Assembly (NCBI GenBank): GCA_003427395.1
Contig: BFEA01000435.1
Coordinates: 136,951 to 166,937, forward strand
Direction of reading: 5' to 3'
DNA: 29,987 nucleotides
Source: Chara braunii
Taxonomy: Eukaryota; Streptophyta; Charophyceae; Charales; Characeae
The notes under the pieces are model-generated. The model worked only from the letters and a program-made list of their open reading frames with translations, searched no databases and was not told the DNA's origin. How positions within the stretch are numbered: position 1 is the first letter of the stretch; the number at the start of each line of letters is the position of its first letter. Below, in pieces: positions 1 through 9,970 of this stretch. The translations under genes were made by a program, and so were the position numbers.

Positions 1-735
1 GTCACCTGTCAAAACATAATCAAACTTTCTTAAACTACAAAAATTTCGACAGCGCTTCCCGTAGGGAAAGTGCCTTTCCAGAATTTTTATAAGTCCAGAT
101 ATGAAGGCAAAAATAATTCCTAACTTTGGAAAAGTCACATTCTGCCTAACTTCCTGAAATAGCAAAAATTTGGGTAGCACTCCCTTTAGACGAGGAGGCT
201 TTCTAAATTTATACTAAGTTTGATATAAAAGCAGAAATAATTTCAAACTTGAAAAAGTCACATTCTGCCTAACTTTCTGAAATAGCAGAAATTTGGGTAG
301 CACTCCCTTTAGACGAGGAGGCATTCCAGATTTTTACTAAGTCAGATATGAACTCGAAGGACAACTCGAGTTCAATTTTAGACTGAATTTAACTAACTCC
401 TTAATTTTGTAGAAATTTCGGCAGCACTCCCTCTAGGAAAGTGCTAAGCCAAAATTTATACAAGGCTAAGTCCAGAATTTGAAAGTAACTTTGACTTCCC
501 AAAGTTAAATTTTTGTCTAACTCTCTAAATTAACATAAATTTGGGTTGCACTCTCTTTAGAAAAGGACACTTCCCAAGTTTTAACTAAGTCAAATATGAG
601 AAAAGCCAAAGCTGATTTTTTGATAAGTCAAAATCTAACTAACTCCTTGGATTCGTAGAAATTTCGGCAGCGCTTCCCGTGGAGAAAGTAGCTTGCCAAG
701 ATTTATACAAAGCCAAGTATAAGAAAAAATCTCAG
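1..735. repeat. Tandem repeat, ~124-bp period, six copies
   Basis: A conserved block built around 'ttgggtagcactccctt' recurs with anchor positions 52, 177, 300, 424, 548 and 670, giving spacings of 122-125 bp. Copies two and three are nearly identical (they share the stretch from 'gaaatag' through 'gacgaggaggc'); the others are more diverged, some with 'cggcagcgcttcccgt' in place of the block. The array probably continues beyond the left edge of the window. It is AT-rich and shows no open frame worth calling. A satellite-like array is the simplest reading. Confidence 0.85.
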
Positions 736-1002
736 AAAATGCAAGAATTGATCTAAGTATAAAAAAGTTGTTACAGAAAATGCAGGACTTGACACTAACT
801 CCTATGGCTCTAGCACATGGCGAGCAACTAAAGCAATTATCTATCAATCTGGAAATCAAACTAAGTAGTAACCTCACTCAGTCACATGCAGGCCAAACCA
901 CAAAGGTAAGTACTCTCATCAGCCCCAAGTCAATCTGAATAAACAATAGTTCATGATCTCTCAATGATTTAACCCTTATACCCTACTTAGATAAGGTATA
1001 GG

Positions 1003-1936
1003 TCAGGCCGCCTGAACTTACAGAAAAGCTCAACTTAGCCAGGCTTAAAATCATAACACCTAAACTTATAGAGCGTTCTGACTTGGCCAGGTATACACAA
1101 GCAGAGGGCCCAACTACTTTTCTCTTCATTGGGCACATGACTAGGCCACTCTAGTCGCCCTTGACTGTTTAAAGTATCCGAGTTGTATAAACTTATCTTT
1201 ACCTTTGTCTTCTAAGGTTGCATATGACTGAACTAACTTAAGTTCAGTCTGCCCGAGTTTACCACCCGTTTTACTCTTAGTTATACTCTCTTCAAGTTGT
1301 GATACGGCTATAAGCAGACCACCTAAACTTATAGAACGGTCTGATTAGCTCGTTCTTAGATAAGATAGTAATAAGGTATAGTCAAATTATAACCATTGGG
1401 TTCGAGCATGTGTGAGGCTTTGAGCCAGACCCCCTGAACTTACAGAAGGGTCTAACTCTTTGCCAAATTCGTTTCTATCTGAGCCATTATGTGTGTGGCA
1501 TCGAGTCAAACCCCCTGAACTTACAGAAGGGTCTGCCTTTTTGCCAAAATTATTTCTTCAGAATAAAGAGCAGAAAGAGATTGAGCCACCTGAACTTACA
1601 GAACAGCTCGGTCTCCTCGTTCAGAAACCACAGAAATAAGTAAAACCCAAAAAAAAACAAAGCAACCCAAGACACCAAAACTTATTGAGCGCCTTGAGTC
1701 CCTGAAAATCCAGCACAATCAAACCCCTTACATGTCGGAGTAGTCAGGCCACCTGAACTTACAGAACAGCCTCACCCTCCATGCAAACCATATCACTGGG
1801 TCTCCCCAAACGTATGGGGACATCCCAGCCTTCAGAGTAAACAAACCCCCTAAACTTATAGAAGGGTCTGACTTCTCCATGCAAAACCAAAATAAAACAA
1901 AGCGCTGGGGTTCCCCAAACTTATGTGGACTCCCCA
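1003..1936. repeat. Array of ~11 short hairpins with constant AACTTA loop
   Basis: About eleven copies of a ~30-nt motif read stem, C-T-R, AACTTA, Y-A-G, stem. Loop positions include 1015, 1063, 1326, 1437, 1593, 1779-region and 1853. The inner pairs covary (CTG/CAG, CTA/TAG, CAA/TTG). The outer arms also differ between copies yet remain complementary: CAGACC/GGTCTG (1315-1320 with 1338-1343), AGACCC/GGGTCT (1427-1432 with 1448-1453), GAGC/GCTC (1583-1586 with 1606-1609), AGGC/GCCT (1746-1749 with 1769-1772), CTGGG/CCCAG (1796-1800 with 1824-1828), TGGGG/CCCCA (1906-1910 with 1932-1936). Copy spacing is irregular, 40-270 bp. The first copy (1003-1031) has only weak outer pairing. Function unknown. 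Confidence 0.75.
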
Positions 1937-2645
1937 ACCTTAATGACCCGGTCAGATATCATGCAAACAAAGCCTCCCATCCTGCCTTTCCCCCCAGATG
2001 CAGTTCCTTTTAACAGTCTGAGTTCACACAGTCAACAAAAATGGAAACTGAAACTTCACAAGCATTCCTTTATTTAGTCTGGCTTACTGTCCTGAAAGTC
2101 AAACTGAAAATAGCATAAGTCTGCACCCCATATATTAAGTCAGCGATGCAATGGGTAATACTGATAGGGGTTATAACTGGGTTTATAGAGCGAGAGCAAT
2201 GGTTACCTGTTGGTTCTCTGGCTCTAGAACTCCTCCTGAGCTCCGGCACAGCTCCCGCAATCGGTGGGATAACTCCCCACAGAGTCTTGCTGCGGTCCTA
2301 CGGATTGCAATCCCGCCTGCCGCCTTCCTCTCAGAACCAGAGACTAGACTTAGAGTTAGAAAGGCAGAAGAAGTTGGATTTGAGACTCTCAGATCCAAGA
2401 GAGGTGCACTCAGACTCGCGTGAAAGGGCCTTGTTATCTTGATTCGCCTGAGGGCCCCGCAATGATGGCCAAAACGCAGTAGCCCCCTCGATCAAACTAG
2501 AGTCTGGCGACGTCAACCCCCTGACGACTTCTCAATTCGCAGCTCTATCCCCCTACTCGCCCCGTCTGACCACCTCTACAAACCTCACTCCTCTACTCAG
2601 TCCAATTGCGGCCACACCGCAGCCCGTAACAGCCCTTTAGACGCG
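1937..2645. other. No recognisable feature
   Basis: Between the hairpin array and the Q-rich stretch there are overlapping open frames of up to 98 codons on the plus strand (2146-2442), but they overlap in several frames and show no domain I recognise. The stretch may hold the 5' end or LTR of the decayed gypsy element downstream; I could not find a convincing PBS or LTR boundary. Confidence 0.5.
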
Positions 2646-3175
2646 CCAGCAACAACAATACTCATTGACGGTCACCAGCAACAGCAGCACCTGTAGCAGC
2701 AACAACCACCAGCCCACCAGCAGCAGCATACAGCGGTGGTCAACAACCACGATAGCAGCCAACAACGCTTACAGTCAGCAGAAACAGCAGCTGTGCATAG
2801 TCAGAACCAGCAGCGGCCGCTTGCAGCAGCCAACCGGAGTACTCGGCAGCGGCCTGTGCCTTGCCCACAGTAGCCCACGACGTACACTCTTTGCATGAAG
2901 TTACATCTCGCCCTCCAAAACAAAGCGACAATACTGCAGGGCACACAAGCGGCTGAGCAGTACGACAGTGGAACAACGAAGCGCAAGGTGTCATCAACAC
3001 ACGGTCACGCCACACGGCGAACACATCAATCTGTAAAGATCCTCATGCGAGGCGCGCAGGACCTAGGCAGCAGGACAGCAGCGGGGCGCAGATGCGGATG
3101 CCCACATACCCAACACAAAGCAAAATCGCACCTTGACCAAAAAGGCAAGCCATCGCGCAGCTAGCCTCACACCGC
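2646..3175 (+). pseudogene. Gln-rich degraded coding stretch, possibly 5' gag
   Basis: One plus-strand frame is dominated by CAG/CAA codons from about 2646 (runs such as HQQQQHL, QQQQPPAHQQQH), interrupted by TAG codons, and stays largely readable to about 3165, where it ends in a basic, Cys/His-containing tail (RRCGCPH). Its position just upstream of a gypsy zinc knuckle suggests it is the N-terminal part of the same decayed gag. This is inference from position and composition; a CAG/CAA-rich low-complexity sequence unrelated to gag is the alternative. Confidence 0.35.
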
Positions 3176-3289
3176 TCCTTCAGCTCACTGGGCAAGTAGC
3201 GTTTCCTCTGCCAGATCAGACTCTGTCCCCACCTGTTGGCTAGTAGGGGAAGGGCGGCCAACAAAGGAGTCAGGGGCAAACTGCCAACC

Positions 3290-3530
3290 CTAACAAAATT
3301 GCTGCTTGGGTAAGGGCAGCTTCGAATCAGGATGTGTGGCAGGACCGTTGGTCGCATGGTGCTTGCATAAACTGTGGCGGGCCATACGCAGTTTAAATGC
3401 AAGAGCCCGAAGGTTTCGCAGAAGATCCCTTCTAAGGGTGAATTTTCTTCTTCTCAGTTTGGGGCCTCTACGAGCTCCAGCTCGGGAAACACTTAGGGTC
3501 AGTAGAAGTTATAGTTGCTTCTACTCTCGT
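3290..3530 (+). pseudogene. Decayed Ty3/gypsy gag C-terminus with CCHC zinc knuckle
   Basis: A plus-strand frame reads a Trp-rich segment (NQDVWQDRWSHGA) followed at 3364 by CINCGGPYAV, the front half of a retroviral CX2C zinc knuckle. A frame change near 3391 continues as KCKSPKVSQK and a Ser-rich tail, so the final Cys of the knuckle is preserved only across the shift. Zinc knuckles in Gag bind the genomic RNA during packaging. The tail leads without a gap into the protease region downstream. Stop codons and the shift show that this copy is not functional. The knuckle assignment is moderately sure; the exact limits are not. Confidence 0.55.
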
Positions 3531-3564
3531 TGAAGCGGGTGATGTACCCTCCCCGTTTCAAGAG

Positions 3565-4311
3565 ATGGCCAAAGTTATCGACTCCTTAGTCACCCCGCAG
3601 GCGCATCCGGACCCAACTATACTCTGTACGTTGGATGTGTCTGAGGCCTTAGAGGACCTTCAAGGTGAGTGGGTAGCAAGGGACCCTCATGAGACCGGGG
3701 TGGCACTGAGTAGAGGTCCTAGAGGGGAGCATTTCGTTGTGGAAGTTGGTGTGGGTGGTCGCAAGTGAGGTGCCTTCGTAGACATTGGCTCCACACGAAA
3801 CTTCATAAGTCACGACTGCGTTGAGAGACTGCGCCTCAAGGACCAGGTGCAACGCCTCAGTAGACCGGTACCATCTACTTTAGCCAACAAAGAGCACATG
3901 TTGGTGGAGGACTACGTTAAAGATGTAGTCTGAACTTTCTCCTACCCAGGAGGAAAATTAACCCATAAGATATATTTCCTGGTGAGCGACGAGTTACTCT
4001 TTGACATGTTGTTGGGCATGTACTACCTCGAGGTTGCCAAGCCCCAGTTCGACTAGGACAAGAAGGTGTTAAACCATGAGTTGCCTAGTGGGAGGACCGT
4101 TAGACTGGGTAAGTATAAAGCCAATAGGTTACTAGACTCCTATGGGTGCTTATGTGCATCTGCCTTCTACAATTATTATAAACAGAACCAAGAGGAAGGA
4201 ATGTACTTAGACTATATCTTTGCAAAAGGGGAGGCCATTAAAACACCCCAGAGATCGAGACCATCGTTGCCAAGTACCCTGATCTGTTCTAGGAGCCTAC
4301 AGGAGTCGTAG
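3565..4311 (+). pseudogene. Decayed Ty3/gypsy aspartic protease region
   Basis: Homology-like reading starts at an ATG at 3565 (AKVIDSLVTPQ) and runs through a GEHFVVEVGVGG strand to a broken active site at 3781, D-I-G-S-T-R-N-F-I, corresponding to the D-S/T-G triad of retropepsins. The pattern then continues with LVSDELLFDMLLGMYYL, matching the hydrophobic-hydrophobic-G motif near the protease C-terminus, and with a linker to RT (RTVRLGKYKANRL). Stops interrupt it after GGRK (TGA), DVV (TGA) and QFD (TAG). In an intact element this enzyme would process Gag-Pol. It lies between the gag knuckle and RT in the order expected for Ty3/gypsy. Confidence 0.7.
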
Positions 4312-4389
4312 ACAGGGAGGTTGTCCATGCCATAGAGATCATCCCAAGTTGTAAGACACCTAAGGGAAGAATCTATAGCTTCGACGGCA

Positions 4390-4875
4390 ACTGAAAGAGC
4401 TCACAGAGAAGGGTTGGATTCGGCCTAGCACTTCTCCCTTTGGCTCACCAGTATTGTTTGTTCCAAGAAAAGGGGGAACACTAAGGATGTGCATTGATTA
4501 TAGAGGCATCAATGCCATCACCGTTAAGAACGCAGAGCCTCTACCACGCATCGACGACCTATTGGATAGGGTACAGGGGTGTAAGTACTATACAAAGATA
4601 AACTTAAAACCCGACTACCATCAGATTGCCATAAGACCAGAGGACCAACACAAAACCGCATTTCAGACCAAGTACGGTTTGTTCGAGTTTGTGGTGATGC
4701 TCTTTGGCCTTTGCAATGCGCCGGGTACATTCTAGCACGCCATGAATAGAATCTTTCATGACTACTTGGAACCGTCGAGGAGCATGCTCAACATGTAGAC
4801 ACAATACTTTTAGTCCTTCGGTAGCACAAGTATAAGATAAACATAGAGAAATGTGAGTTTGGTCGCACTCGAATC
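4390..4875 (+). pseudogene. Decayed Ty3/gypsy reverse transcriptase, YxDD deleted
   Basis: From about 4390 one frame reads [70 protein letters not shown] and [17 protein letters not shown], the conserved RT blocks 1-5. The frame stops at an amber codon at 4733-4735, exactly where the TFQ glutamine of gypsy RTs is expected. After HAMNRIFHDYLE the sequence jumps to VEEHAQHVDTIL in another frame, so the block holding the catalytic YxDD has been lost in a deletion. A further amber at 4822-4824 precedes HKYKINIEKCEFG. The reading then joins the next entry. Not functional. Confidence 0.85.
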
Positions 4876-5085
4876 TTGTACTTGGGTCATGAAGTATTCG
4901 CGGATGAGATTAGGCCCGAAGATGCAAAGGTGCCTAGCATACGTGACTGGCCACGACCCCAGTCTATGACTGAGGTCAGATCATTCTTGGGAATGTGTGG
5001 ATACTACCGCAATTTCGTAAAGAATTATAGCACGATCGCATCTCCCCTAACTGATCGAACTCGGCTTGACACACCATGGGACTAG
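4876..5085 (+). pseudogene. Decayed gypsy RT thumb / RNase H junction
   Basis: This reads YLGHEVFADEIRPEDAKV, SIRDWPRPQ and SFLGMCGYYRNFVKNYS, the RT thumb and connection typical of Ty3/gypsy Pol, then STIASPLTD before ending at a TAG near 5083. It continues the relic just upstream. Everything expected after this point (RNase H active site, integrase, 3' LTR) is absent, and the end coincides with a 19-bp inverted repeat, so the element was broken here. Confidence 0.8.
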
Positions 5086-5103
5086 ATCGTGCTATAATTC
5101 TTT
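5019..5103. repeat. Perfect 19-bp inverted repeat (fold-back)
   Basis: 5019-5037 and 5085-5103 are exact reverse complements (AAAGAATTATAGCACGATC), separated by 47 nt. The left arm is gypsy coding sequence (KNYSTI), so the right arm must be an inverted copy of it. The right arm marks the end of recognisable gypsy homology. A fold-back or template-switch event during element breakage is likely. Confidence 0.9.
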
Positions 5104-5239
5104 GCGATCCAGTTGTAGGTAGGATAGTCGGGTAGAGTAGACTAGGCGCTGGGCGCCAGACAACAGAGAGAGCAACTTTGGATATTGTGTTGGTGTGGCC
5201 TACGGGCTTGAACACTGGCTCATTACTTCATTGTATTGC

Positions 5240-5442
5240 TCTATATGGATGGTTTCTCGGTGCATTTTGTACTTTCTGCTTGGAAACGGCGACTTGGACA
5301 GCTGTAAGATTTCGCAAATTTGGTTTTCTGTATATCGTTCACACTCATATTCCTTGCATAACCTTTCCCAATTTCCACCTCTCGCATGATCGTGGGTTCG
5401 TACTCTGCGAGCTTCATCCTTGGTCTGAAAAATACTTGCGAG
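5240..5442 (-). pseudogene. Module 5, C-part, of the unrecognised repeated coding locus
   Basis: The minus strand reads RPRMKLAEYEPTIMREVEIG near 5430-5370. This matches the corresponding part of module 4 (PRLTYSEYEPIIIREIEIG at 7430-7380) at about two thirds of positions, too close for chance. Coding-like character then fades toward 5240. Immediately to the right the sequence changes abruptly into the 275-bp duplicated unit, so the module is cut by that insert. Its N-terminal and middle parts appear to lie at 6688-7325. Family unknown. Confidence 0.5.
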
Positions 5443-5993
5443 ACCAAGTCTTCTCCTTCTTCTTCAGCTACCATGACCCCCCGAAGCAGAGGTGGGCACC
5501 GAGTACCCACAGCCGCACCCAACTGCCCCATCCGACCCACAAGGTGATTGGGTTGGGTTTTGGTCTACCTATGCGTTCTTGGGTGGGTAATGGGCGCGGG
5601 TAGCTAGTGGGCATTTCTAGGTCATGGGCGGGTTAACATTTGCTCTGGGTCACCCGTTGGGTGGGTGACAGGTGGGTGAAGTGTTGGCTTGGGTCACCCA
5701 ACTGATAGACCCAGGAGACGAAGTCCTCTCCTTCTTCTTTAGCTACCATGACCCCCCGAAGCAGAGGTGGGCACCGAGTACCCACAGCCGCACCCAACTG
5801 CCCCATCCGACCCACAAGGTGATTGGGTTGGGTTTGGGTCTACCTATGCCTTCTTGGGTGGGTAATGGGCACGTGTAGCTAGTGGGCATTTCTAGGTCAT
5901 GGGCGGGTTAACATTTGCTCTGGGTCACCCATCGGGTGGGTGACAGGTGGGTGAAGTGTTGGCTTGGGTCACCCAACCAATAGACCCAGGACA
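5443..5993. repeat. Tandem duplication, two 275-bp units
   Basis: 5443-5717 and 5718-5993 are near-identical direct copies, with the offset of exactly 275 measured at 'gctaccatgacc' (5467 and 5742). Each unit contains several GGGTCACCC palindromes and GGGTGGGT blocks. Differences are scattered single bases. Open frames in the two copies are the same chance frame read twice. The pair forms the left part of a larger G-rich insert that splits module 5. Confidence 0.9.
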
Positions 5994-6640
5994 CCCGAAA
6001 AAATGTTCGACCCCCCATCCCCCAAAAGAAAAAAGAAAAAGGCTTTGGGCTCACCTGTGGAGTGCGCAGGCCCGAGGTTGAGAGAAATGAAAAAGCGCGC
6101 CTAGGTATAGTCCTGCAGGGTGGCCTGTTACATCGGGGCCAAAAAATAAAAATCGTGCTCCAGCAGTCCAGTCCCTAACCCAGTTTTTCCTAAAAAAAAA
6201 TGAGGGAGCAGATCTAGACACAATAGGCGTCCTCATCCCTCTTTGAACTTCGTCCTTGGTTACCGAACTTGGCGAATTCAGATGCCCGCCCCCAATTTAC
6301 CTGGCCTTGCTGCTGTGTGACGCTATGACGGAGTGACATGGCAGGTAGCGCAAGGTAAAGAGGTGGCGACACAGGTGAAGGAGTCGTGGGCAGGGGTGCA
6401 TTGGCACGAGCGGGTGTGGGTGGCGAAAATTTTGGTCTAGGGTGCGGGTGGGTAATGATGCTCTCACAGATACAGGTGGGTTCGGTTGAGGATTTTTTTC
6501 AGGTGGCGGGCGGGTCGGGCGTGGGGTTAAAATTCAAAAAATATTTTGGTTCGGTGGGGTCGTCTTGAGGTGGAAATTATAATTCTTGGGTCGGGTCGGT
6601 GGTACAAAAAAACAATTGGGCGGGTTGGATCATGGGTGAG
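5994..6640. other. G-rich stretch with GGGT/GGGC blocks, no gene
   Basis: Numerous G-triplets occur on the plus strand from about 6386 to 6640 (GGGTGCGGGTGGG, GCGGGCGGGTCGGGC, GGGTCGGGTCGG), giving G-quadruplex potential. There is no domain and no long coding frame. Together with the 275-bp duplication it makes up an insert: the distance between two conserved motifs of the module family is about 1.33 kb here against about 0.44 kb in the four other modules. Confidence 0.5.
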
Positions 6641-6687
6641 GAAAAACAGAAAATGCCCACCTCTTCCCCGAAGAACATCACTTCGGC

Positions 6688-7325
6688 TCAAGTGACCCTG
6701 CGGGATAGATAAAATGAGAATCTTGCCACCTCATTATACATCTTGTCCAGGATTACATATCGGAAGCAAGGTGGCCCTAACATGGTTCGAAACTGCATCT
6801 TACTCATGAACCTTCTGACTCCCTGTCCAACTGGGTCTTCTGACACTCCTGTGCACCTTAGGGTTCCCCCCCTACCCTGTATACCTCCTTGTTTTCTTCT
6901 TGCCTTGCGGCTTCGACGATCTTTCCTACCACTGTCACATGCAGGAAGGACAAGCATAATCTTATGTTTCTCCACCTTGGGTTCTCGTACGCCTTCCAAG
7001 CCTGGTTACCTTCCAACTGGTATCTCCTTTCCACTTCGTAGGGATTCTCCATTACGTCTTCAAGTTGTCATCGGCAAAGCATATACCCCTTTTGGGTTTT
7101 CGGCAATTGTTGAGCCGCCATGTCTCGGGTTCCTGCAGCCAATCGGCATGCAGAGCGCCCACCCTTTAGATCCTTCGACTTTACTATGCTACTCAATTCT
7201 TATTTCCTGCGTCCTTTTGAGGCGCGTCTTTCCCCATCCCTTCTTAGCAATACATAGTATAGCATCTCCAGTAAGCGATCCTCTTTATAATCCTCACACT
7301 AAGTCTTGTTCTTCGGGCTCTGCCT
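6688..7325 (-). pseudogene. Module 5, N-terminal and middle parts, decayed coding
   Basis: The minus strand begins near 7325 with an acidic linker (DPAEKAEPEEQDLV), continues in another frame with EDYKEDRLLEMLYYVLLRR, then with GGRSACRLAAGTRDMAAQQL, and from 7052 with NPYEVERRYQLEGNQAW. The last part resembles EGIQAWRKLESGE near 10900. From 6999 a third frame runs to RRFMSKMQFRTM and ARFSFYLSRR at 6711, the counterpart of the YLSQEG motif of the other modules. Stops and frame changes are spread throughout, so it cannot be translated as it stands. The plus-strand 199-codon frame over 6743-7342 is an antisense shadow. I do not recognise the family. Confidence 0.4.
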
Positions 7326-7347
7326 TCTCTGCAGGATCCTAAAAAAG

Positions 7348-7950
7348 TCATACCACCCCTACTAGATAGTTTTCTCCTATCTCTATTTCCCTTATGATTA
7401 TTGGCTCATATTCCGAGTAGGTCAGTCGTGGTGTCCCAAACACCAGAATGTTGATGAGCTCTAGCAACTCCCAAGCCCTATTCCCCGAGAATGACCCGTG
7501 TGCTACCGAAACATCATAAAAAATTACAATTGTCTGGGGCTGAAAATAATATACCCATACCACGATCGTGCTCACCCTGCCCCTCGCCTTTGAGAGGCTT
7601 CCAAAGATTAGGTTTATCATCAATCGGGGCACCTAGCACCGCAATCGGGGCACGGGGCCCTAAACTCCCACCAGCCTCCCTCTTCCACCCTGGTCCTTAA
7701 TCCCACGTTCCTTCTTTATCGAATTTCTTGGCCTATCCAGGTCAATGTCAAGGCCGCCCTCCAAAAGATAAGCAGCAGCGCATGCCCTTGGGCCATTCCG
7801 ATTCCTAGCAACGGTCACTCAATCTCAAGCAGGTACAAAGTTTCGACTACCCTTAGGTCAGTAGACAGTTCCTCCCCAAGGTCACTGCCCACCATTCCAC
7901 ATAGATCCCTCGAACCTAGTAGCTCGCGGGGGGCGACAATTCCCACCCAC
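7348..7950 (-). pseudogene. Module 4 of the unrecognised repeated coding locus
   Basis: Minus strand: WVGIVAPRELLG near 7940, then VETLYLLEIE-stop-PLLGIGMAQGHALLL near 7840-7790 (part B), EEGGWWEFRAPCPDCGARC, and from 7632 an open frame of 94 codons. That frame contains FYDVSVAHGSFSG, NRAWELLELINIL and SEYEPIIIREIEIGENYL (part C; conserved Arg at 7392). The order matches modules 1-3. In-frame TGA, TAA and a frame change make it non-functional unless introns remove them, and I see no splice sites that would. Predicted fold and role unknown; hydrophobic-polar patterning suggests a real globular protein in the past. Confidence 0.45.
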
Positions 7951-8204
7951 TACCGTTCTCCATAGGTGGGCGAGGGTGTGCTGGTTATCGCAGCGTTTGG
8001 ACGCGCCTTATCACCATTCTCGACCACGAGTTCCTGCACGGTCCAGAAAGAAAATAAAAATATCCCGGCTTCCTTTATGCTCCAAGGGTCTCCTTGGTAC
8101 CTTCCTTCCCTTTTACCTCTTGCTTCTTTTTGTCTTATCTTTATCATCATCCTTGTTTCTTTTCCTCATTTTAGGATTACTTCTTCCTCTGGTAGCTCGA
8201 ACAG

Positions 8205-8982
8205 TCAATATATATCGTTTATGTACGTCAGTCCACGACTTACTTCGCGCCTAATGACGCCCCACATGATCTCATCACTGATTAGCGGGATCCTTGGTTT
8301 TGTTGTTACAATTGCACGCAATATGCGCAGTACTTTATACCCCTACTCCTCCTCAAATGGCCCCGTCTCTAAGAAGGTCCGGTAATACTCTCGATACATT
8401 AGAACTTCCTCAAAGTTCAAACTGGCTAACGCCCCCACCGCCTGCGTGACGCGCTCCACGCCCTCCATCCCTCGCAGCAGGAAAGGTGACAATCTCATTC
8501 GTATGTTTTCATTTGGCAGGGTGAAGGTTCCCGCCATGTCGATTCTCACTTCAACTGTCACATCATCCCGCTCGAGATCTGCAAACTCGAATCCTTCTCG
8601 CCATGTTTTTTGTCAAGCTTCTTCGAACATCCGCACAGGATCATCCCGTAGCCAATGTGATCCCGAAGGTGCGTCATCCCTCCTCTACCAGGTAAAAAGA
8701 TCCTTTGGCATGGACGCGTCCTTGGAGACCCAGGTCCAAGCCCCCAAACTCTTCCCTCGCACGCCATTTGAGTTCCACTACTAGATATACGACATCCTCC
8801 ACAAGTTCTATTCCAATCCAGTCCATTACTGGGGTGCTCACCCCACCCCTTGCTGACATGCTTATCTGCGTCCTGCCATCCATTTCGCGAGGCGGTAGGA
8901 TCCCAAGTGGTCTGTCCTCCCAAAGTGTTTGTCTTTGAGCCATTGTGTGGCGCCTTCCTGCTTTCCCGCCTGCGGTCATCAA
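8205..8982 (-). pseudogene. Module 3 of the unrecognised repeated coding locus
   Basis: Minus strand: an ATG at 8941 opens MAQRQTLWEDRPLGILPP, followed by GGVSTPVMDWIGIELVEDVV and KGSFYLVEEG (part A-B). Another frame from 8613 reads DVTVEVRIDMAGTFTLPN, FLLRGMEGVERV, MYREYYRTFLETGPFEEE, a TAG at 8343-8345, then GYKVLRILRAI and DEIMWGVIRREVSRGLTYI, ending at TGA 8205. Compared with module 2 the shared skeleton is LLRG-E---RV, then EFY/YYR---L--GP, then IL-A and I/LRREV. Divergence is deep at DNA level but clear at protein level, suggesting selection on the protein before decay. Confidence 0.5.
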
Positions 8983-9157
8983 ATTGTATCCACATAATTT
9001 GCACGTCTCTGTCTTAGTTCTCCTTCACTCTTCCCAACAATTTTTCTCAATTTGTACGTCTATTATTTTTTTGTCTTGTTCGTACCTCATGCATTCTCTT
9101 ATCCTCTACTTACTTTTCCCCGACGCCCTACTTGCTCGAGCGCTGATCCTCTCTCGA

Positions 9158-9904
9158 TCAAAACCACAGGACTTCGAACAATAGAAATACGTCGCCAACA
9201 TACGAGGGGGTCATTGCCACTTCGCGACGAAGTATAACATTCTTTGTTTTATCATTTACCTCGGTTCGGTCGTCACTGACGGCTTTTAAGATGTCGACGA
9301 CCTCCTTGGCTATATCATTGTACAACGGTCCTTCTTTCAACGAGATCTTGTAGAATTCGTCGATCAACCACAAAAACTCCAGGTTTATTTCGTCTACCCT
9401 GGAAATATGTTCGTATCCTCTGAGTAAGTGTGCCGCACAATATGGTACCTGGGCCTGGGCTGACTGACACGACAGCCTGAACTCTTCCCACCCTCCCATT
9501 ATGACATTGTCGCTAGTCTCATCCTATCCTTTGGTGGTGAACTCTTTCACTTTGCCTCGGGTTCAATGCTCGGCCTCTCCTAAGATCCAGATCGGGCCGT
9601 GCCCGTATGCTAGTGTCACACACAACAAATGTCAGCCCTTTTGCGACAGGCAGATGGTTTCGAGGGATTCTATATTCCCTTCGGCTACCTCATCTCATCC
9701 CTCCTCTTCTTTTATCGGGTTCCATATCCTTTCCACCCACAAATACGAGAGCTCAGGCGCAATCTCCAATCCTACCCAGTCGCAGATAGTTTCTCTCCAC
9801 TTCAAGTTGTTTCTTACTGGTACAAACATTTGCACTCCCCCTTTGAGGCGTCTGGGTCTCGATTCTCTAAACAGACGGTCATTCATGCATTGTTTTCTCG
9901 CCAT
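9158..9904 (-). pseudogene. Module 2 of the unrecognised repeated coding locus
   Basis: From 9904: RRLKGGVQMFVPVRNNLKW, ICDWVGLEIAPELSYLWVER, then after a frame change ETICLSQKG-stop and LLCVTLAYGHGPIWILGEAE. From 9499, one open frame of 113 codons reads CAAHLLRGYEHISRV, LIDEFYKISLKEGPLYND, IAKEVVDILKAVSDD and VILRREVAMTPSYVGDVFLL. DWVGLEI pairs with DWIGIEL of module 3, and CLSQKG-LLCVTLAYG pairs with YLSQEG-MVVDLTLG of module 1. This is the best preserved copy of part C. No known Pfam-like signature comes to mind. Confidence 0.5.
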
Positions 9905-9970
9905 TTTACTACCTGCACAACGTCAACCATCAATTCCACCCAGACCTAAGAACCCCGCTCCTCAAGAGTC

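Noticed and set aside
1003-1936. CRISPR-like array
   Set aside because: Repeats are hairpins with changing arms and irregular spacing of 40-270 bp, no cas genes, eukaryotic context.
5178-5603. 141-codon plus-strand open frame
   Set aside because: It spans the junction of module 5, the fold-back region and the duplicated unit, so it is a composite chance frame.
6743-7342. 199-codon plus-strand open frame
   Set aside because: It is antisense to module 5, which has better coding character and module homology; composition is Leu/Pro/Ser-rich without domain.
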